A stretch of DNA of 47,448 nt from Candidatus Competibacteraceae bacterium. GTDB lineage: Bacteria > Pseudomonadota > Gammaproteobacteria > Competibacterales > Competibacteraceae. The stretch lies in contig RXIV01000016.1 of assembly GCA_003989085.1 (NCBI GenBank), positions 1 to 47,448 of the forward strand, given 5' to 3'. Under the pieces are notes generated by a model that searched no databases, was not told the DNA's origin, and was given only the letters and a program-made list of their open reading frames with translations. Positions 16,416-26,100 of the stretch are shown here, in pieces (position 1 is the stretch's first letter; each line of letters starts with the position of its first letter). The position numbers and the translations under genes are program-made.

Positions 16416-17609
16416 TTAGAACAGTTTGAATATGGGGCCAACCACAGCAACAGCGGCGACTAGAAGGGCGATGAGACCCACCACCAGTGCGGCAGTGGCG
16501 CGAGACTGGCCGGAACCACCCCCTTGCGCGGCGAGATTGGCCGTAGCCTGGCTGACCGAACGATCCGCTGTTTCACGGGCGATGGTTTCGATCACCGGCT
16601 GAATGCCGCCCCGCACCATCTGGATAATCTGCTGTTTGAAATCTGGAGCGCCGGTCGCCAGACCTATCGCTTCATGCGTCTGGCGCTGCACCTGGATTTC
16701 AATTTCCTTGAGCAGTTCGTCCCGGTTAATTTCCAGGCCTCGGGCAACATTGCGTTGCGAAACACCCTCGCTGACTTCGCGGGCGGCCTCCTCAGCGACA
16801 GCACGAGCGCTTTCTTGGGCGGCAGTGCGGGCAGTGCGCTCGGCAGTGCCGCGAGCGATTTCAGTGGCAACCTGTTTAGCGGCCTCCTGCGCAGCCCGTA
16901 CTGCGGCATGAGCGGCCCGCCGTCCCAGATCCTCGGAAATGCTGCGGGCCGCCTGGATAGCGGCTTCCCGCGCCAAGTTGGGAACCAGTTCCTGAACGAT
17001 GTCGCGGGCCACCTTTTCCGCAGCAGCCCAAGCGGCGCGCTCAGCGATCTGCTCGACATCGGTAATGGCAAGACCAGGAGCCGCCTGCGCGGTTTCAACT
17101 GCCGGCGCTTTGACCACCGGGATGCTGATCGATAGCTCAGCGGGTTTTTCCGGAGCCGGCGGCGGGGCTTTTTCGACCACAACTGGCGTGGGAATCGCCG
17201 GGATAGCCGCCACTTCGGTTTCCATCGAGATAGAAGCAATGCCAGCGCCGATTTTTTTCAGTACTTCGTCCAGTTCACCCGGCGTATACGGCTTGGAGAG
17301 AAATCCGACCGCACCGCTATCCTTGGCATCCCGCTTGTCCTCGTCGGTCGCATTAGCGGAACACATGACGATGATCGGCATTGAATCCGGGTTACGCCCC
17401 GCGATGGTCCGATTGGTTTCGAAACCATCCATTCCGGGCATCATGACATCCATGAAAATCAGCTGAGCCTTCTTAGTCTCCAGATACTTGATGCAATCCT
17501 CGCCCGATCCGACCAAATCGACCTCGATGCCGCGCTCGGTCAGCAATCTGCGCAAGGTCAGGCCGGCGACTTTGGAATCGTCCACCACCAGCGCCTTTTT
17601 AATATCCAT
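16416..17609 (-). CDS. CheY-like receiver protein with Ala-rich helical region and C-terminal membrane anchor
   Basis: This 397-residue protein has a receiver domain with Asp10/Asp11 (VVDDSK), phospho-acceptor Asp54 in FMDVMMPGMDG and Lys106 in LSKPYTPGE. A Pro/Val linker (about 133-165) follows. About 120 residues of Ala/Glu/Arg-rich helix come next, with repeated 11-residue-like units (AAHAAVRAAQEAAKQVATEI, ARTAAQESARAVAEEAAREV). A variable segment (about 295-365) leads to one hydrophobic helix at about 371-392 and a KLF end. No output domain is present, so it would be a tail-anchored regulator at the inner membrane with a long rod. I know no named family with this order. The ribosome-binding site is TAGGAGG, and a TATAGT -10-like element lies near 17728-17733. 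Confidence 0.85.
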   Translation of the reverse strand: MDIKKALVVDDSKVAGLTLRRLLTERGIEVDLVGSGEDCIKYLETKKAQLIFMDVMMPGMDGFETNRTIAGRNPDSMPIIVMCSANATDEDKRDAKDSGAVGFLSKPYTPGELDEVLKKIGAGIASISMETEVAAIPAIPTPVVVEKAPPPAPEKPAELSISIPVVKAPAVETAQAAPGLAITDVEQIAERAAWAAAEKVARDIVQELVPNLAREAAIQAARSISEDLGRRAAHAAVRAAQEAAKQVATEIARGTAERTARTAAQESARAVAEEAAREVSEGVSQRNVARGLEINRDELLKEIEIQVQRQTHEAIGLATGAPDFKQQIIQMVRGGIQPVIETIARETADRSVSQATANLAAQGGGSGQSRATAALVVGLIALLVAAVAVVGPIFKLF

Positions 17610-17798
17610 GCGGGCCTCCTACGGCATGAAAGTCATCAGTTGCTATTGCAAGAGATAGTCAAAGAAGAACGGTGCGGACGCCAAGCCTGCCACTGGGTTT
17701 GCCGTGCGCCGACCGGCACTGGAAACAACTATAGCGCATCTTGTGCAGGGTAACGCATGGAACAAGAGGAGACGATCGCTGACTGATCCTGTCCACGC

Positions 17799-18749
17799 TC
17801 AGGGCTGATCGTCGGCTGTTTCTTTGGCTCGCGGCAATAGATCCTCGCGGCTGATCCCCAAATACAGAGCGCTGGCGCTGGCGATGTAGATCGATGAGTA
17901 GGTGCCGACCACGATGCCGACGATCATGGCGATGGAAAAACCACGCATCACCGTTCCGCCGAAGAAGTACATCACGATCACCGACAGCAGGGTCACCAAG
18001 CTGGTCATGGTAGTGCGCGACAAGGTCTCGTTAATTGACAGATTCATCACTTCAATGACCGACCCTTTACGCCGCTTGCGGAAATTTTCGCGGATCCGGT
18101 CCAACACCACCACCGTGTCATTGACCGAGTAACCGATCACCGCCAGCACCGCCGCCAGCACCGTCAGATCAAAGTCCAGTTGGAACAGTGAAAACCAGCC
18201 GATGGTAAACAGCACGTCATGGACGGTGGCGGCGATGGTGCCGACCGCCAGCCGCCATTCAAAGCGGAACATGACGTAGACCAGAATCCCGAGCAGTGCG
18301 CCCAGCGCCGCTAGTCCGCCTTGTTCGACCAGTTCCTTTCCGACCTGCGGCCCGACGAACTCAGCCCGCGCCAGCGTGACCCCGGTCCCGCCTTCCGCGC
18401 CCTGCAAGGCGGTCAACACCTGATTACTCAGGGTGGCGGCGTTCATTTGCTCGCGGGGCGGAATGCGGATCAGCACATCGTGCGAAGTGCCAAAATGCTG
18501 GGTCTGGGCATCGCCATAGCCGGCCTTGACCAGGGTTTCGCGCACCTCCGGAATGGCGACCGGATGAGGATATTGCACCTCGATCACGGTGCCGCCGGTA
18601 AAATCGAGGCCCAGATTCATCCCGCGAATCAACAGCGAACCAACCGCGATCAGCAACACCGCGACCGACCAGCCCATCGCCAGTTTGGCCCAGCGCAGAA
18701 AATCAATCTTGGTGTTGTAGAAATCAAATTGCCAGATAGCTCGTTTCAT
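17799..18749 (-). CDS. secF: Protein translocase subunit SecF
   Basis: This 316-residue inner-membrane protein works with SecD and YajC to pull exported proteins out of SecYEG using the proton gradient. Family marks are IRGMNLGLDFTGGTVIEV in the first periplasmic part, FVGPQVGKELVEQGGLAAL, and the fourth-helix region VLAVIGYSVNDTVVVLDRIR with RENFRK. It starts seven bases after secD, so the two form an operon. Confidence 0.97.
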   Translation of the reverse strand: MKRAIWQFDFYNTKIDFLRWAKLAMGWSVAVLLIAVGSLLIRGMNLGLDFTGGTVIEVQYPHPVAIPEVRETLVKAGYGDAQTQHFGTSHDVLIRIPPREQMNAATLSNQVLTALQGAEGGTGVTLARAEFVGPQVGKELVEQGGLAALGALLGILVYVMFRFEWRLAVGTIAATVHDVLFTIGWFSLFQLDFDLTVLAAVLAVIGYSVNDTVVVLDRIRENFRKRRKGSVIEVMNLSINETLSRTTMTSLVTLLSVIVMYFFGGTVMRGFSIAMIVGIVVGTYSSIYIASASALYLGISREDLLPRAKETADDQP

Positions 18750-18756
18750 ACGCTGC

Positions 18757-20628
18757 TCAGACCGACAGTGTTTGCAGCTTGCGGCCGCCGTAAAGGAGAT
18801 TGACCAGCGCCCGCGACCCGGTGACGGCGGTGAACATCGAAGTCACGATACCGATACTGAGGGTGACGGCGAAGCCCTTGATCGGGCCGGTGCCGAATCC
18901 GAACAGCATGATCGCTGCGATCAGTGTGGTCACATTGGAATCGATGATCGTAGAGAAGGCTCGCTCAAACCCGGCGTGAATCGCCATCTGCGGGCTGTTG
19001 CCGTTGCGCAGCTCTTCCCTAATTCGCTCGTAAATCAACACGTTGGCATCAACAGCCATGCCCATGGTCAGCACGATGCCGGCAATGCCGGGCAAGGTGA
19101 GAGTGGCCTGCAACATCGACAAGGCGGCGATCAGCAGCACCACGTTAGCAGCCAGCGCGGCGGTGGCGATCATCCCGAAGTTCTTGTAGCGCCAGGTCAT
19201 GAATCCGGCGATGACCACTAGCGCAATCGCCGCAGCCCGGAAACCCTGCGCGATGTTTTCCTTGCCGGCGCTGGGACCAATCGTGCGCTCCTCGATAATC
19301 TCAATCGGGCTGACCAAGGCTCCGGCCCGGAGCAGCAAGGCCAGATCACGGGCTTCGCGGGTGCTGTCCAGTCCGGTGATCTGAAACCGCCGACCCAGCC
19401 GGTCGCGAATGGTGGCGACGTTGATGACTTCCTCAACGGTGTAGGCGGTCTTTTTCAACTCGTCGCCAACCCGCTTGGTCTCGGTCTTGTTCTCGATAAA
19501 CACCACCCCCATCCGCTTACCGATGTTGTCCTTGGTGGCGTCTTCAAACCGTTTTGCGCCCTTGCCATCGAGACTGACGAACACGGTCGGTCCGCCGTTC
19601 TGCTGATCGATCCCGGAAGATGCATCGACGATAGCATCGCCAGTCAGCATCACCCGCTTTTGCAGCAGCACCGGCCGGCCATTGCGATCCTTGTACAGCC
19701 GGGAATTGAGTGGAGCGCGACCGGTGGCAGCAGCCTGATTCCAGTCGTTTTCCTCATCAGCCAGCCGAAATTCCAGCGTCGCGGTCGCGCCCAGAATCTC
19801 CTTGGCGCGGGCGGTATCCTGCACGCCGGGGAGCTGAACGACAATCCGGTCGCTGCCCTGCTGTTGGATGATCGGTTCCGCCACGCCCAGTTCATTAACC
19901 CGATTGCGCAGGGTAGTGATGTTCTGTTGCAGGGCGAAATCGCGCTTTTCCTTAATCTCGCGCTCGCTGAGAGTGAACTTCAGACTCAGCGGCCCCGGTT
20001 CGGATGCTTGCAGGCCCGACAGACTCTTGCGCAGCAGTTGGGCAGCCTTATCGCGCTCGGCGGCATCCTTGAACTCGACCTGAACTCCGCCGCCACCAGC
20101 GCGGCTCACCGCACTGTACTGAATCTTGTCACTGCGGAGCTGGGCGCGAATCTCCTCAACGTAGCTGTCTTCCACCTGCTTGATGGTAGCGTCCATATCA
20201 ACCTGCATCAGAAAATGAACGCCGCCACGCAAATCCAGGCCCAGGTACATAGGATTAAGGCCCATCGCCCGCAAAAAGCCAGGCGCCGCTGAAGCAAGAT
20301 TTAGCGCAACAATGTAATCACGGCCCAGCCGATCCCTGAGGATGTCAGCGGCCTTGAGCTGTTCTTCCGTGTCGGCGAAGCGGATCAACAGCCGGTCGCC
20401 GTCCAGCTCCAGCCGCTGGTGGGGGAGTTTGTCGGCATCCAGCAGCGCCGCAACCCGATTCTGAAACGCGGCATCAACAGTGATATTGGCGCGAGCGCCG
20501 GAAATCTGCACCGCCGGGTCTTCACCGAACAGGTTCGGCAGGGCGAACGTCAAGCCCCAGAGCATGACCAGACCGATCAGCAGGTATTTCCACCAGGGAT
20601 ATTGATTCAGAGAATACGGGGTAGGCAT
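18757..20628 (-). CDS. secD: Protein translocase subunit SecD
   Basis: This 623-residue partner of SecF has a first membrane helix (YLLIGLVMLWGLTFALPNLF), the D1 motif LGLDLRGGVHFLMQVD, a large periplasmic domain with the P1 head (NRVNELGVAEPIIQQQG), and six C-terminal helices. The latter include GIAGIVLTMGMAVDANVLIYERIREELR, of which the conserved Asp in the fourth helix is thought to relay protons. Length and order are normal. It lies between yajC (31 bases upstream) and secF. Confidence 0.97.
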   Translation of the reverse strand: MPTPYSLNQYPWWKYLLIGLVMLWGLTFALPNLFGEDPAVQISGARANITVDAAFQNRVAALLDADKLPHQRLELDGDRLLIRFADTEEQLKAADILRDRLGRDYIVALNLASAAPGFLRAMGLNPMYLGLDLRGGVHFLMQVDMDATIKQVEDSYVEEIRAQLRSDKIQYSAVSRAGGGGVQVEFKDAAERDKAAQLLRKSLSGLQASEPGPLSLKFTLSEREIKEKRDFALQQNITTLRNRVNELGVAEPIIQQQGSDRIVVQLPGVQDTARAKEILGATATLEFRLADEENDWNQAAATGRAPLNSRLYKDRNGRPVLLQKRVMLTGDAIVDASSGIDQQNGGPTVFVSLDGKGAKRFEDATKDNIGKRMGVVFIENKTETKRVGDELKKTAYTVEEVINVATIRDRLGRRFQITGLDSTREARDLALLLRAGALVSPIEIIEERTIGPSAGKENIAQGFRAAAIALVVIAGFMTWRYKNFGMIATAALAANVVLLIAALSMLQATLTLPGIAGIVLTMGMAVDANVLIYERIREELRNGNSPQMAIHAGFERAFSTIIDSNVTTLIAAIMLFGFGTGPIKGFAVTLSIGIVTSMFTAVTGSRALVNLLYGGRKLQTLSV

Positions 20629-20659
20629 GGAACAGAGGTTTCCGATGGCGGGCGGTGAT

Positions 20660-21007
20660 TCAAGGATTACCCTTGAGGGTGCCCTTGGGCATCAGCGAAC
20701 TAACCGCCTGCTTCTGGACCTTGATCTGGACGCCCTCGGCGATTTCAACCTGGACAAAGTTTTCGCCGATCTCGGTAATCCGGCCCAGAACACCACCGCC
20801 CGTGACGATCTCATCGCCTTTCTTGAGCGATTCGACCATCTGCTTGTGTTCCTTGGCGCGTTTGGTTTGCGGGCGGATCAGCAGGAAATAGAACGCGCCA
20901 ATTAGGATGATCGGGAACAGCAGGTTCATCAGACCCATGTTGCCGCCAGCGGCGCCAGCTGTCTGGGCCGCCGCGTCCCGGATCAGGAAGTTCAAAATGC
21001 TTTCCAT
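20660..21007 (-). CDS. yajC: Preprotein translocase accessory subunit YajC
   Basis: This 115-residue single-span membrane protein binds SecDF. The membrane helix is LLFPIILIGAFYFLLIRPQTKRAKEH, and the cytoplasmic part has LKKGDEIVTGGGVLGRITEIGENFVQVEIA. It is first of yajC-secD-secF. The tRNA-modification genes queA and tgt that often stand upstream are absent; a trans-sulfuration enzyme gene is there instead, ended well before the yajC promoter. Confidence 0.96.
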   Translation of the reverse strand: MESILNFLIRDAAAQTAGAAGGNMGLMNLLFPIILIGAFYFLLIRPQTKRAKEHKQMVESLKKGDEIVTGGGVLGRITEIGENFVQVEIAEGVQIKVQKQAVSSLMPKGTLKGNP

Positions 21008-21034
21008 TGGAATTCCTCAGAATTTGACCGGGGG

Positions 21035-21062
21035 CGTCGGATGCTGAAGCGAGGCCGACGCA
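21035..21062 (-). promoter_or_regulatory. Hairpin in the yajC leader
   Basis: A 7-bp perfect stem, GCGTCGG with CCGACGC, closes a 14-base loop between the yajC promoter and its start. No T run follows, so it is not a terminator. It may stabilise the mRNA or be a protein site; nothing links it to a known riboswitch. Confidence 0.4.
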
Positions 21063-21089
21063 AGCCCGATAGCCTTTTCAAAGGGCGGC

Positions 21090-21095
21090 ATTATA
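21090..21095 (-). promoter_or_regulatory. Extended -10 promoter for yajC-secD-secF
   Basis: On the minus strand the sequence TGTGTATAAT gives a perfect TATAAT with an upstream TG, the extended -10 form. No good -35 is present at 17 bases. A start near 21083 would give a leader of about 75 bases before the yajC ATG. Confidence 0.55.
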
Positions 21096-21206
21096 CACAG
21101 GCGACAGTTTTTCCGTGCTTTTCATCAAGATTCTCCACGAGCAACAAAGCCGGGGTTCAACCCACTCACTCCAAACGGGCTTTGAACTACCCACATCCTA
21201 CCCGGT

Positions 21207-22370
21207 TCAATCCAGCGCCTGCGCCAGATCGGCGATCAAGTCCGCCACATCCTCAATCCCTACCGACAACCGCACCAGCCCGTCATCAATTCCCAGCGCC
21301 CGGCGGACTTCCGGGGGCACAGAGGCATGCGTCATGATCGCCGGATGCTCGATCAGGCTTTCCACCCCGCCCAGACTTTCGGCCAGCGTGAAAACCCGGC
21401 AGCGAGTCAGAAACCGCGTCACTTCCGCCAGAGTGCCACGCACCACGGCACCGATCATTCCGCCGAAGCGTCCGGCCATCTGCCGCCGCGCCAGTTCATG
21501 CTGGGGATGACCGGGCAGACCAGGATAGATCACCCGCTCAATATGCGGATGCTGCTCCAGCCAAGCGGCCACCTGGAGCGCATTGGCGCTATGCCGCTCC
21601 ATCCGCACCGCCAGAGTTTTCAGGCCACGCAAGGCCAGAAAACTGTCAAAGGGGCTGGCAATTGCGCCAATGGCGTTCTGCAAATAACCCAGCCGTTCCG
21701 CCAGCGCCGCTTCCCGGCACACCGCTATCCCGCCAATCAGGTCGGAATGACCGTTCAGATACTTGGTGGCGGAATGGATCACGAGGTCGAAGCCGGATTC
21801 CAGCGGACGTTGCGCCCAGGGTGTGGCAAAGGTGTTATCGGCGACAGCCAGAATGCCGCGTTCGTGGGCGACAGTGGCGATCATTGCCAAATCGACCAGC
21901 CTTAACAACGGATTGCTGGGCGTCTCCACCCAGATCATCCGGGTTCGCGGGGTCAGCGCCCGCTCCAGCGCGGCCAAGTCGCCCAGATCGCTGTAGGAAA
22001 AACTCAGCCCGGCGCTGCGCCGCCGCACCTGCTCAAACAAGCGTCGGGTTCCACCGTAAATATCATCCAGCGCCACAACATGGTCACCGCTATCGAGCAA
22101 CTCCAGCGCGGTCGAAGTGGCGGCCAGCCCGGAGGCAAAGGCGAAACCAGCGATGCCGCCTTCCAGATCAGCCACGCAGCGTTCATAGGCGAAACGAGTC
22201 GGATTCTGGCTGCGCGAATACTCGAAGCCCTGATGCACGCCTGGACTGGACTGGACATAGGTCGAAGTGGCGTAGATCGGCGTCACCACCGCGCCAGTTC
22301 CCGGATCGGGTGGCTGGCCAGCGTGAATGGCGCGGGTAGCGAAACCCAAAGGGCGGGAAAGGTCAGTCAT
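21207..22370 (-). CDS. Cystathionine gamma-synthase/lyase family PLP enzyme
   Basis: This 387-residue fold-type I PLP enzyme of the Cys/Met metabolism family would make or cleave cystathionine. Family marks are the entry FATRAIHAGQPPDP, PIYATSTYVQ, YSRSQNPTR, the PLP-binding SGLAATSTAL, the Asp in VADNTFATPWAQRPL, and the Schiff-base Lys (about residue 203) in SATKYLNGHSD. The C-terminal AESLGGVESLIEHPAIMTH and RLSVGIEDVADLIADL are typical. Synthase (MetB) and lyase cannot be told apart by eye. I chose the ATG at 22370 (MTDLSRP); an upstream ATG would add 11 residues and run close to the end of the upstream gene. Confidence 0.92.
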   Translation of the reverse strand: MTDLSRPLGFATRAIHAGQPPDPGTGAVVTPIYATSTYVQSSPGVHQGFEYSRSQNPTRFAYERCVADLEGGIAGFAFASGLAATSTALELLDSGDHVVALDDIYGGTRRLFEQVRRRSAGLSFSYSDLGDLAALERALTPRTRMIWVETPSNPLLRLVDLAMIATVAHERGILAVADNTFATPWAQRPLESGFDLVIHSATKYLNGHSDLIGGIAVCREAALAERLGYLQNAIGAIASPFDSFLALRGLKTLAVRMERHSANALQVAAWLEQHPHIERVIYPGLPGHPQHELARRQMAGRFGGMIGAVVRGTLAEVTRFLTRCRVFTLAESLGGVESLIEHPAIMTHASVPPEVRRALGIDDGLVRLSVGIEDVADLIADLAQALD

Positions 22371-22389
22371 AGCGCCAAGCCTCGAACTT

Positions 22390-23079
22390 TCAACGCATCT
22401 CAAACTCGGCGCGGCAGCCGTGATTCACCCACACTCCGTCCCGGTTATAACCCCAGGTCTGATTTTGCTGGCAGGGGGTCTTGCTCAATTGCCGGGTTAG
22501 GCGCACGCCACGCCGGGTATCGGCCCGGCACAACCGGTAACCAGGGCCTTGGGCGTCACAGACCAAACGCCAGCCACCGCCCTTATTACGCTCGCCCTCC
22601 CGGTCATAACCGCCGTCACTATTGCGCTCGCCGGCCCGATCACGATTCCGATCCGAATGGTAACTACCACTGCTATTCCACTCACCGTCCCGATCACGGC
22701 CCCGATCCGAGTGGTAACCACCGCCGTTATTCCACTCGCCCTCCCGGCCTCGGTTATAGCCGCTATCGCCATTTCGATCGTAACCCCCCCCCACGTCGCC
22801 AATAACGAACTCGGCGCGACAGCCGTTCTTCACCCAAATCCCGCCCCGGTCATAACCCCAACTCAGGTTCTGGATACAGGCTGACTTACTTAACTGCTGT
22901 TGTAGCCGCACTCCGCCCTGGGTGTCGGTGCGGCAATACTGGTAATTGTTGTGGCGCGACTGGCAGCTTTCATAACGGGGCCGGGCCTGGGCATCCTGAA
23001 CCGGCAATCCGGTCAATCCTACCGTTGCCAGCGCTACACCCAACAGGGGTCCAGCCAGGGTCATTTGGTTCATTTGCAT
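22390..23079 (-). CDS. Secreted protein with two DUF3011-like domains and a Gly/Arg/Asp-rich repeat linker
   Basis: This 229-residue protein starts with a signal peptide ending AQA. Two similar Cys-containing domains lie at each end (YESCQSRHNNYQYCRTDTQG ... SWGYDRGGIWVKNGCRAEF, and VCDAQGPGYRLCRADTRRG ... TWGYNRDGVWVNHGCRAEF). Each has four Cys, probably in disulfides, as in DUF3011 proteins. Between them are about 70 residues of imperfect repeats (GEWNNGGGYHSDRGRDRD, GEWNSSGSYHSDRNRDRA, GERNSDGGYDRE). The function is unknown. A GGAG box precedes the ATG. It lies between the TIR gene and the PLP-enzyme gene, all on the minus strand. Confidence 0.82.
   Translation of the reverse strand: MQMNQMTLAGPLLGVALATVGLTGLPVQDAQARPRYESCQSRHNNYQYCRTDTQGGVRLQQQLSKSACIQNLSWGYDRGGIWVKNGCRAEFVIGDVGGGYDRNGDSGYNRGREGEWNNGGGYHSDRGRDRDGEWNSSGSYHSDRNRDRAGERNSDGGYDREGERNKGGGWRLVCDAQGPGYRLCRADTRRGVRLTRQLSKTPCQQNQTWGYNRDGVWVNHGCRAEFEMR
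22595..22790. repeat. Imperfect direct repeats inside the DUF3011 gene
   Basis: The linker of the DUF3011 protein is encoded by related units with a main period near 54-60 bases, each containing a form of cgatccgagtggtaaccacc and attccactcgccctcccg. The two central units are nearly identical. The array probably grew by slippage or unequal exchange, so its length may vary between strains. Confidence 0.65.
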
Positions 23080-23146
23080 AGCATCGCTCCATAAGGCGAG
23101 TGGGGGGCGTTATCCAAGTCCATCAGGGTGATTCTAGCGACATTTT

Positions 23147-26100
23147 TTAGCCGTGCCCGGACCGCGCCAGTTCCTCCAACAATAACTGAATTTCCACCGC
23201 ATATTGGTAATGCAGGTTCGCATCCACCGCCAACGCCAGGTTGCGTTCGCCGGCCAGAATTGCCTGGAGCTTTTTGATCAATAGCTTGCCATCTGCGGGA
23301 ACATTCGGGCTGGTCACGATCTGGGCCAGCTTGGCGGCCATCGCTACGGTGTCGCCGGCGTGGATTGCCTGGCTGATCTGGGCGCATAACTTGGCGCCGG
23401 CGTTGGCGTTCTCACCCCCAACCCGCCGGTACGCCAGATACTTCTGAATCGCCTGCTGCCGCGCTTGGTCCGCCACGTTGGGATTCTGCACCAATTGGCT
23501 CACATCACGCAGGCCACGCCGAATTGCCCAATTGCGGGCGGTGGGGCTTTCCGGCAGATTGCACTCGCTGGCCCGATACAACTCCTGTCGGGCTTCATCC
23601 GGCTGTCGTAGCTGGATCAGCACATTGGCCAAGCGGTTACGGCTGGTTTCTTCACCGCGACCATCGCCCATTTGTTGATAGAGTTCAGCCATTCGCCGAT
23701 AGGCCAGTACCGATTCTTCCAGCTGACCAAGCACCTGATGCAGGTGGCCCAGCTCGCCCAGCACCTCGGCTACGCCAGTACGATTGCGCTGCTGTTCATA
23801 GCGATACAGCGCCTGCTGGAAGGCGGTCAGTGCGGCTTCCATCTGCCCGTCCAGCTTGCGGGCCAGGCCCAGTTGCCGCCAGGCCTGGGCGGCACCTTCC
23901 GGTTCGCCTAATTTTTCAAAGGCGTGCCGGGCCGCCTCATACCGCAGCGCCGCTTCGGCATAACAACCCTGGCGTTGACGCACCAGACCCAGTTGCATCT
24001 GGTTGGCTGCTATCGCCGGGCTAATCGTGTTCGGTTCGGCCTGAGCCAAGGCGGCTTCATAGGCAGCGGCAGCTTCTTGCAACCGCCGCAGATAACTTAG
24101 ACAGTCACCGATTTCTGCCCCAGCGACCGCCGCCATCCGCCCAGCACTGGCATTACCCGCCTCGGCCAAGGTCTGGAACTGGCTCCGGGCTGCTTCCAGC
24201 TCCCGCGCTGCTGGTTCAGCCGCTCCAGCCAGCTTGAGCAACTTGCCCAGTTCAAACCCGGCCCGAGCCAAATCATAGGCCGCACCGGGATAGGCATTCG
24301 CGCCGGCTACCTGAGCGCGGCGCTGCAATTGCCGGATGGATTGCAAGGCATCTTCCAGCGAGCCGGCATCGCGCAACCGTTCAATCCGCAAGCGCTCAGT
24401 TTCAAAACGGGTGCGGCTCCACTCCGATAAGGTTTGTCCAGCCCGTTCACGGGCGGCAACCGCTTCGGCCAGGGCGGCGGGGATGCCTAGCCCGACCAGC
24501 AGTTGCTCCAGTTGTCCAGCCAGCCGCGCCAGCACCTCCGGAGCAGCGCTTTGCTGAGCGTCGCGCAACAGCGCCAGCAGATTGGGTAATTCCAGCCGCA
24601 GCAATCGGGTCGTGCGAGCGCCGTCCTTGAAGTATTGCGGGTAGACCACCGACAGAAACTGGGTCATGCCGTTGCGCCAGCGCTCCCGCCAGAGTTTTTG
24701 CTGGTCAGCGTCCAGGGTTTTTGCCAAGTGATGGGCCAGAGCCGGATCGAAACGCAGGTGGCCGTAACCCTGATCCTCGACCAGCCCCAGCCCAATCAGT
24801 CGGTCCACTAGAGCATTGATAACAGAGGTATCGACCCCAAGCGCGTAGCCCAGCGCCAGCCGGTTGACGCCTTGCCGGAAAAACGCCAGGACCGCCAACC
24901 GCTCCCGGTCGCTCTCCGGCAACCGGCGCAAGGTCAGTTCCAGGCTCAGATACAACGGCCATTGCGGGTCATCACCATGTCGGCGCAACAGTTCGCTCCG
25001 CAACGGCCGTAACAGCGCCAGAGTAGCTTCCACGCCGCGTTCGCTGAGTTCATGGGCCAAACGGTGCAAGGCTTCGGGATGGCCGCCCGCCAAGGCCGCT
25101 AGCTCGTGCAACGGGCGAAAGCCGACGCCGCTGTCGGCGGCGGGCGGCGCTTCGTGGGCCGCTAGCAGAATTTGGCTGAGCAGGGTAATCGCATCGCTTT
25201 CGTCGAGGGACCCCAACTTGATCTCGGTCCAAGGCCGGGCAAAGGGCGGTGGTCCCAACCGGCCCAGTCCCAGTAGTCGCAAGCCCGGCCAGTCATCCAG
25301 CCATTGCTTCCAGAACTGGTCAAACAGCTCATCATGTTCCGAGGGCCATAACTCCAACTGATCCAGCACGATCAGGGTCGGTTGAGGACGCAGCGTCTGG
25401 CGGAGAAAGTCCAGAGCCTGCCAAACGGTCGGATAGCGATCCACAGACCAATGCTGACTGCCATCGGGAAGCAGCTGCCGGCCCAAACTTTCCAGCAGCG
25501 GATGCAGGCTCCCGGCATCGCTGCTGTGGACATAGGCTACGCGATAAAAACGCCCGCAACCGGCTAGCCAGCGACCCAGCGCCGCCGCCGCTGCGGTTTT
25601 GCCACTCCCCCCTGCACCCCGCAGAAATACGGTGCTCCGGTCTTCCAGCAAGCGCTCTATATTGAGCAGATCGCGGCTGTGACCGATGAAGCCGGTCGCT
25701 GGCAGTTCGGGCAACGCTCCGACCACGCCAGGATGGGACTGACCGGCCAATCGTCGCCACAGGTCCAGCGGCGGACGCACGATCAAGCGTGGATCGCAAG
25801 TCCCCAGATACAGCTTACAAGCGAATCCATCGAGCAATTCAACCCCACCGCCGCCCAGCCCCGGTGCCCGGTAGCAGTCGGCAGCCAGCCGGCGCTGACC
25901 AGCGAACAGCGCTTGACCAAGGCGTGCGCCCCGCAGCAACTCTTCGTAGAACGCGGTCCAGAACCGGTGCAGGGTTTCCTTCGCGGCATCGGGATGGACG
26001 TTCAGCACAGCGGGAATCCCGGCTTCAAGCAGAATGGCGGCTAGGGTGACAGCGGCGCTCCCGGCTCCGGTGACCACCACCAGGCGAATGTGATAGGTCA

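Noticed and set aside
22371..22389. A SAM or other riboswitch upstream of the trans-sulfuration enzyme
   Set aside because: The gap is only 19 bases, too short for any known riboswitch; the mmuM leader likewise shows none.
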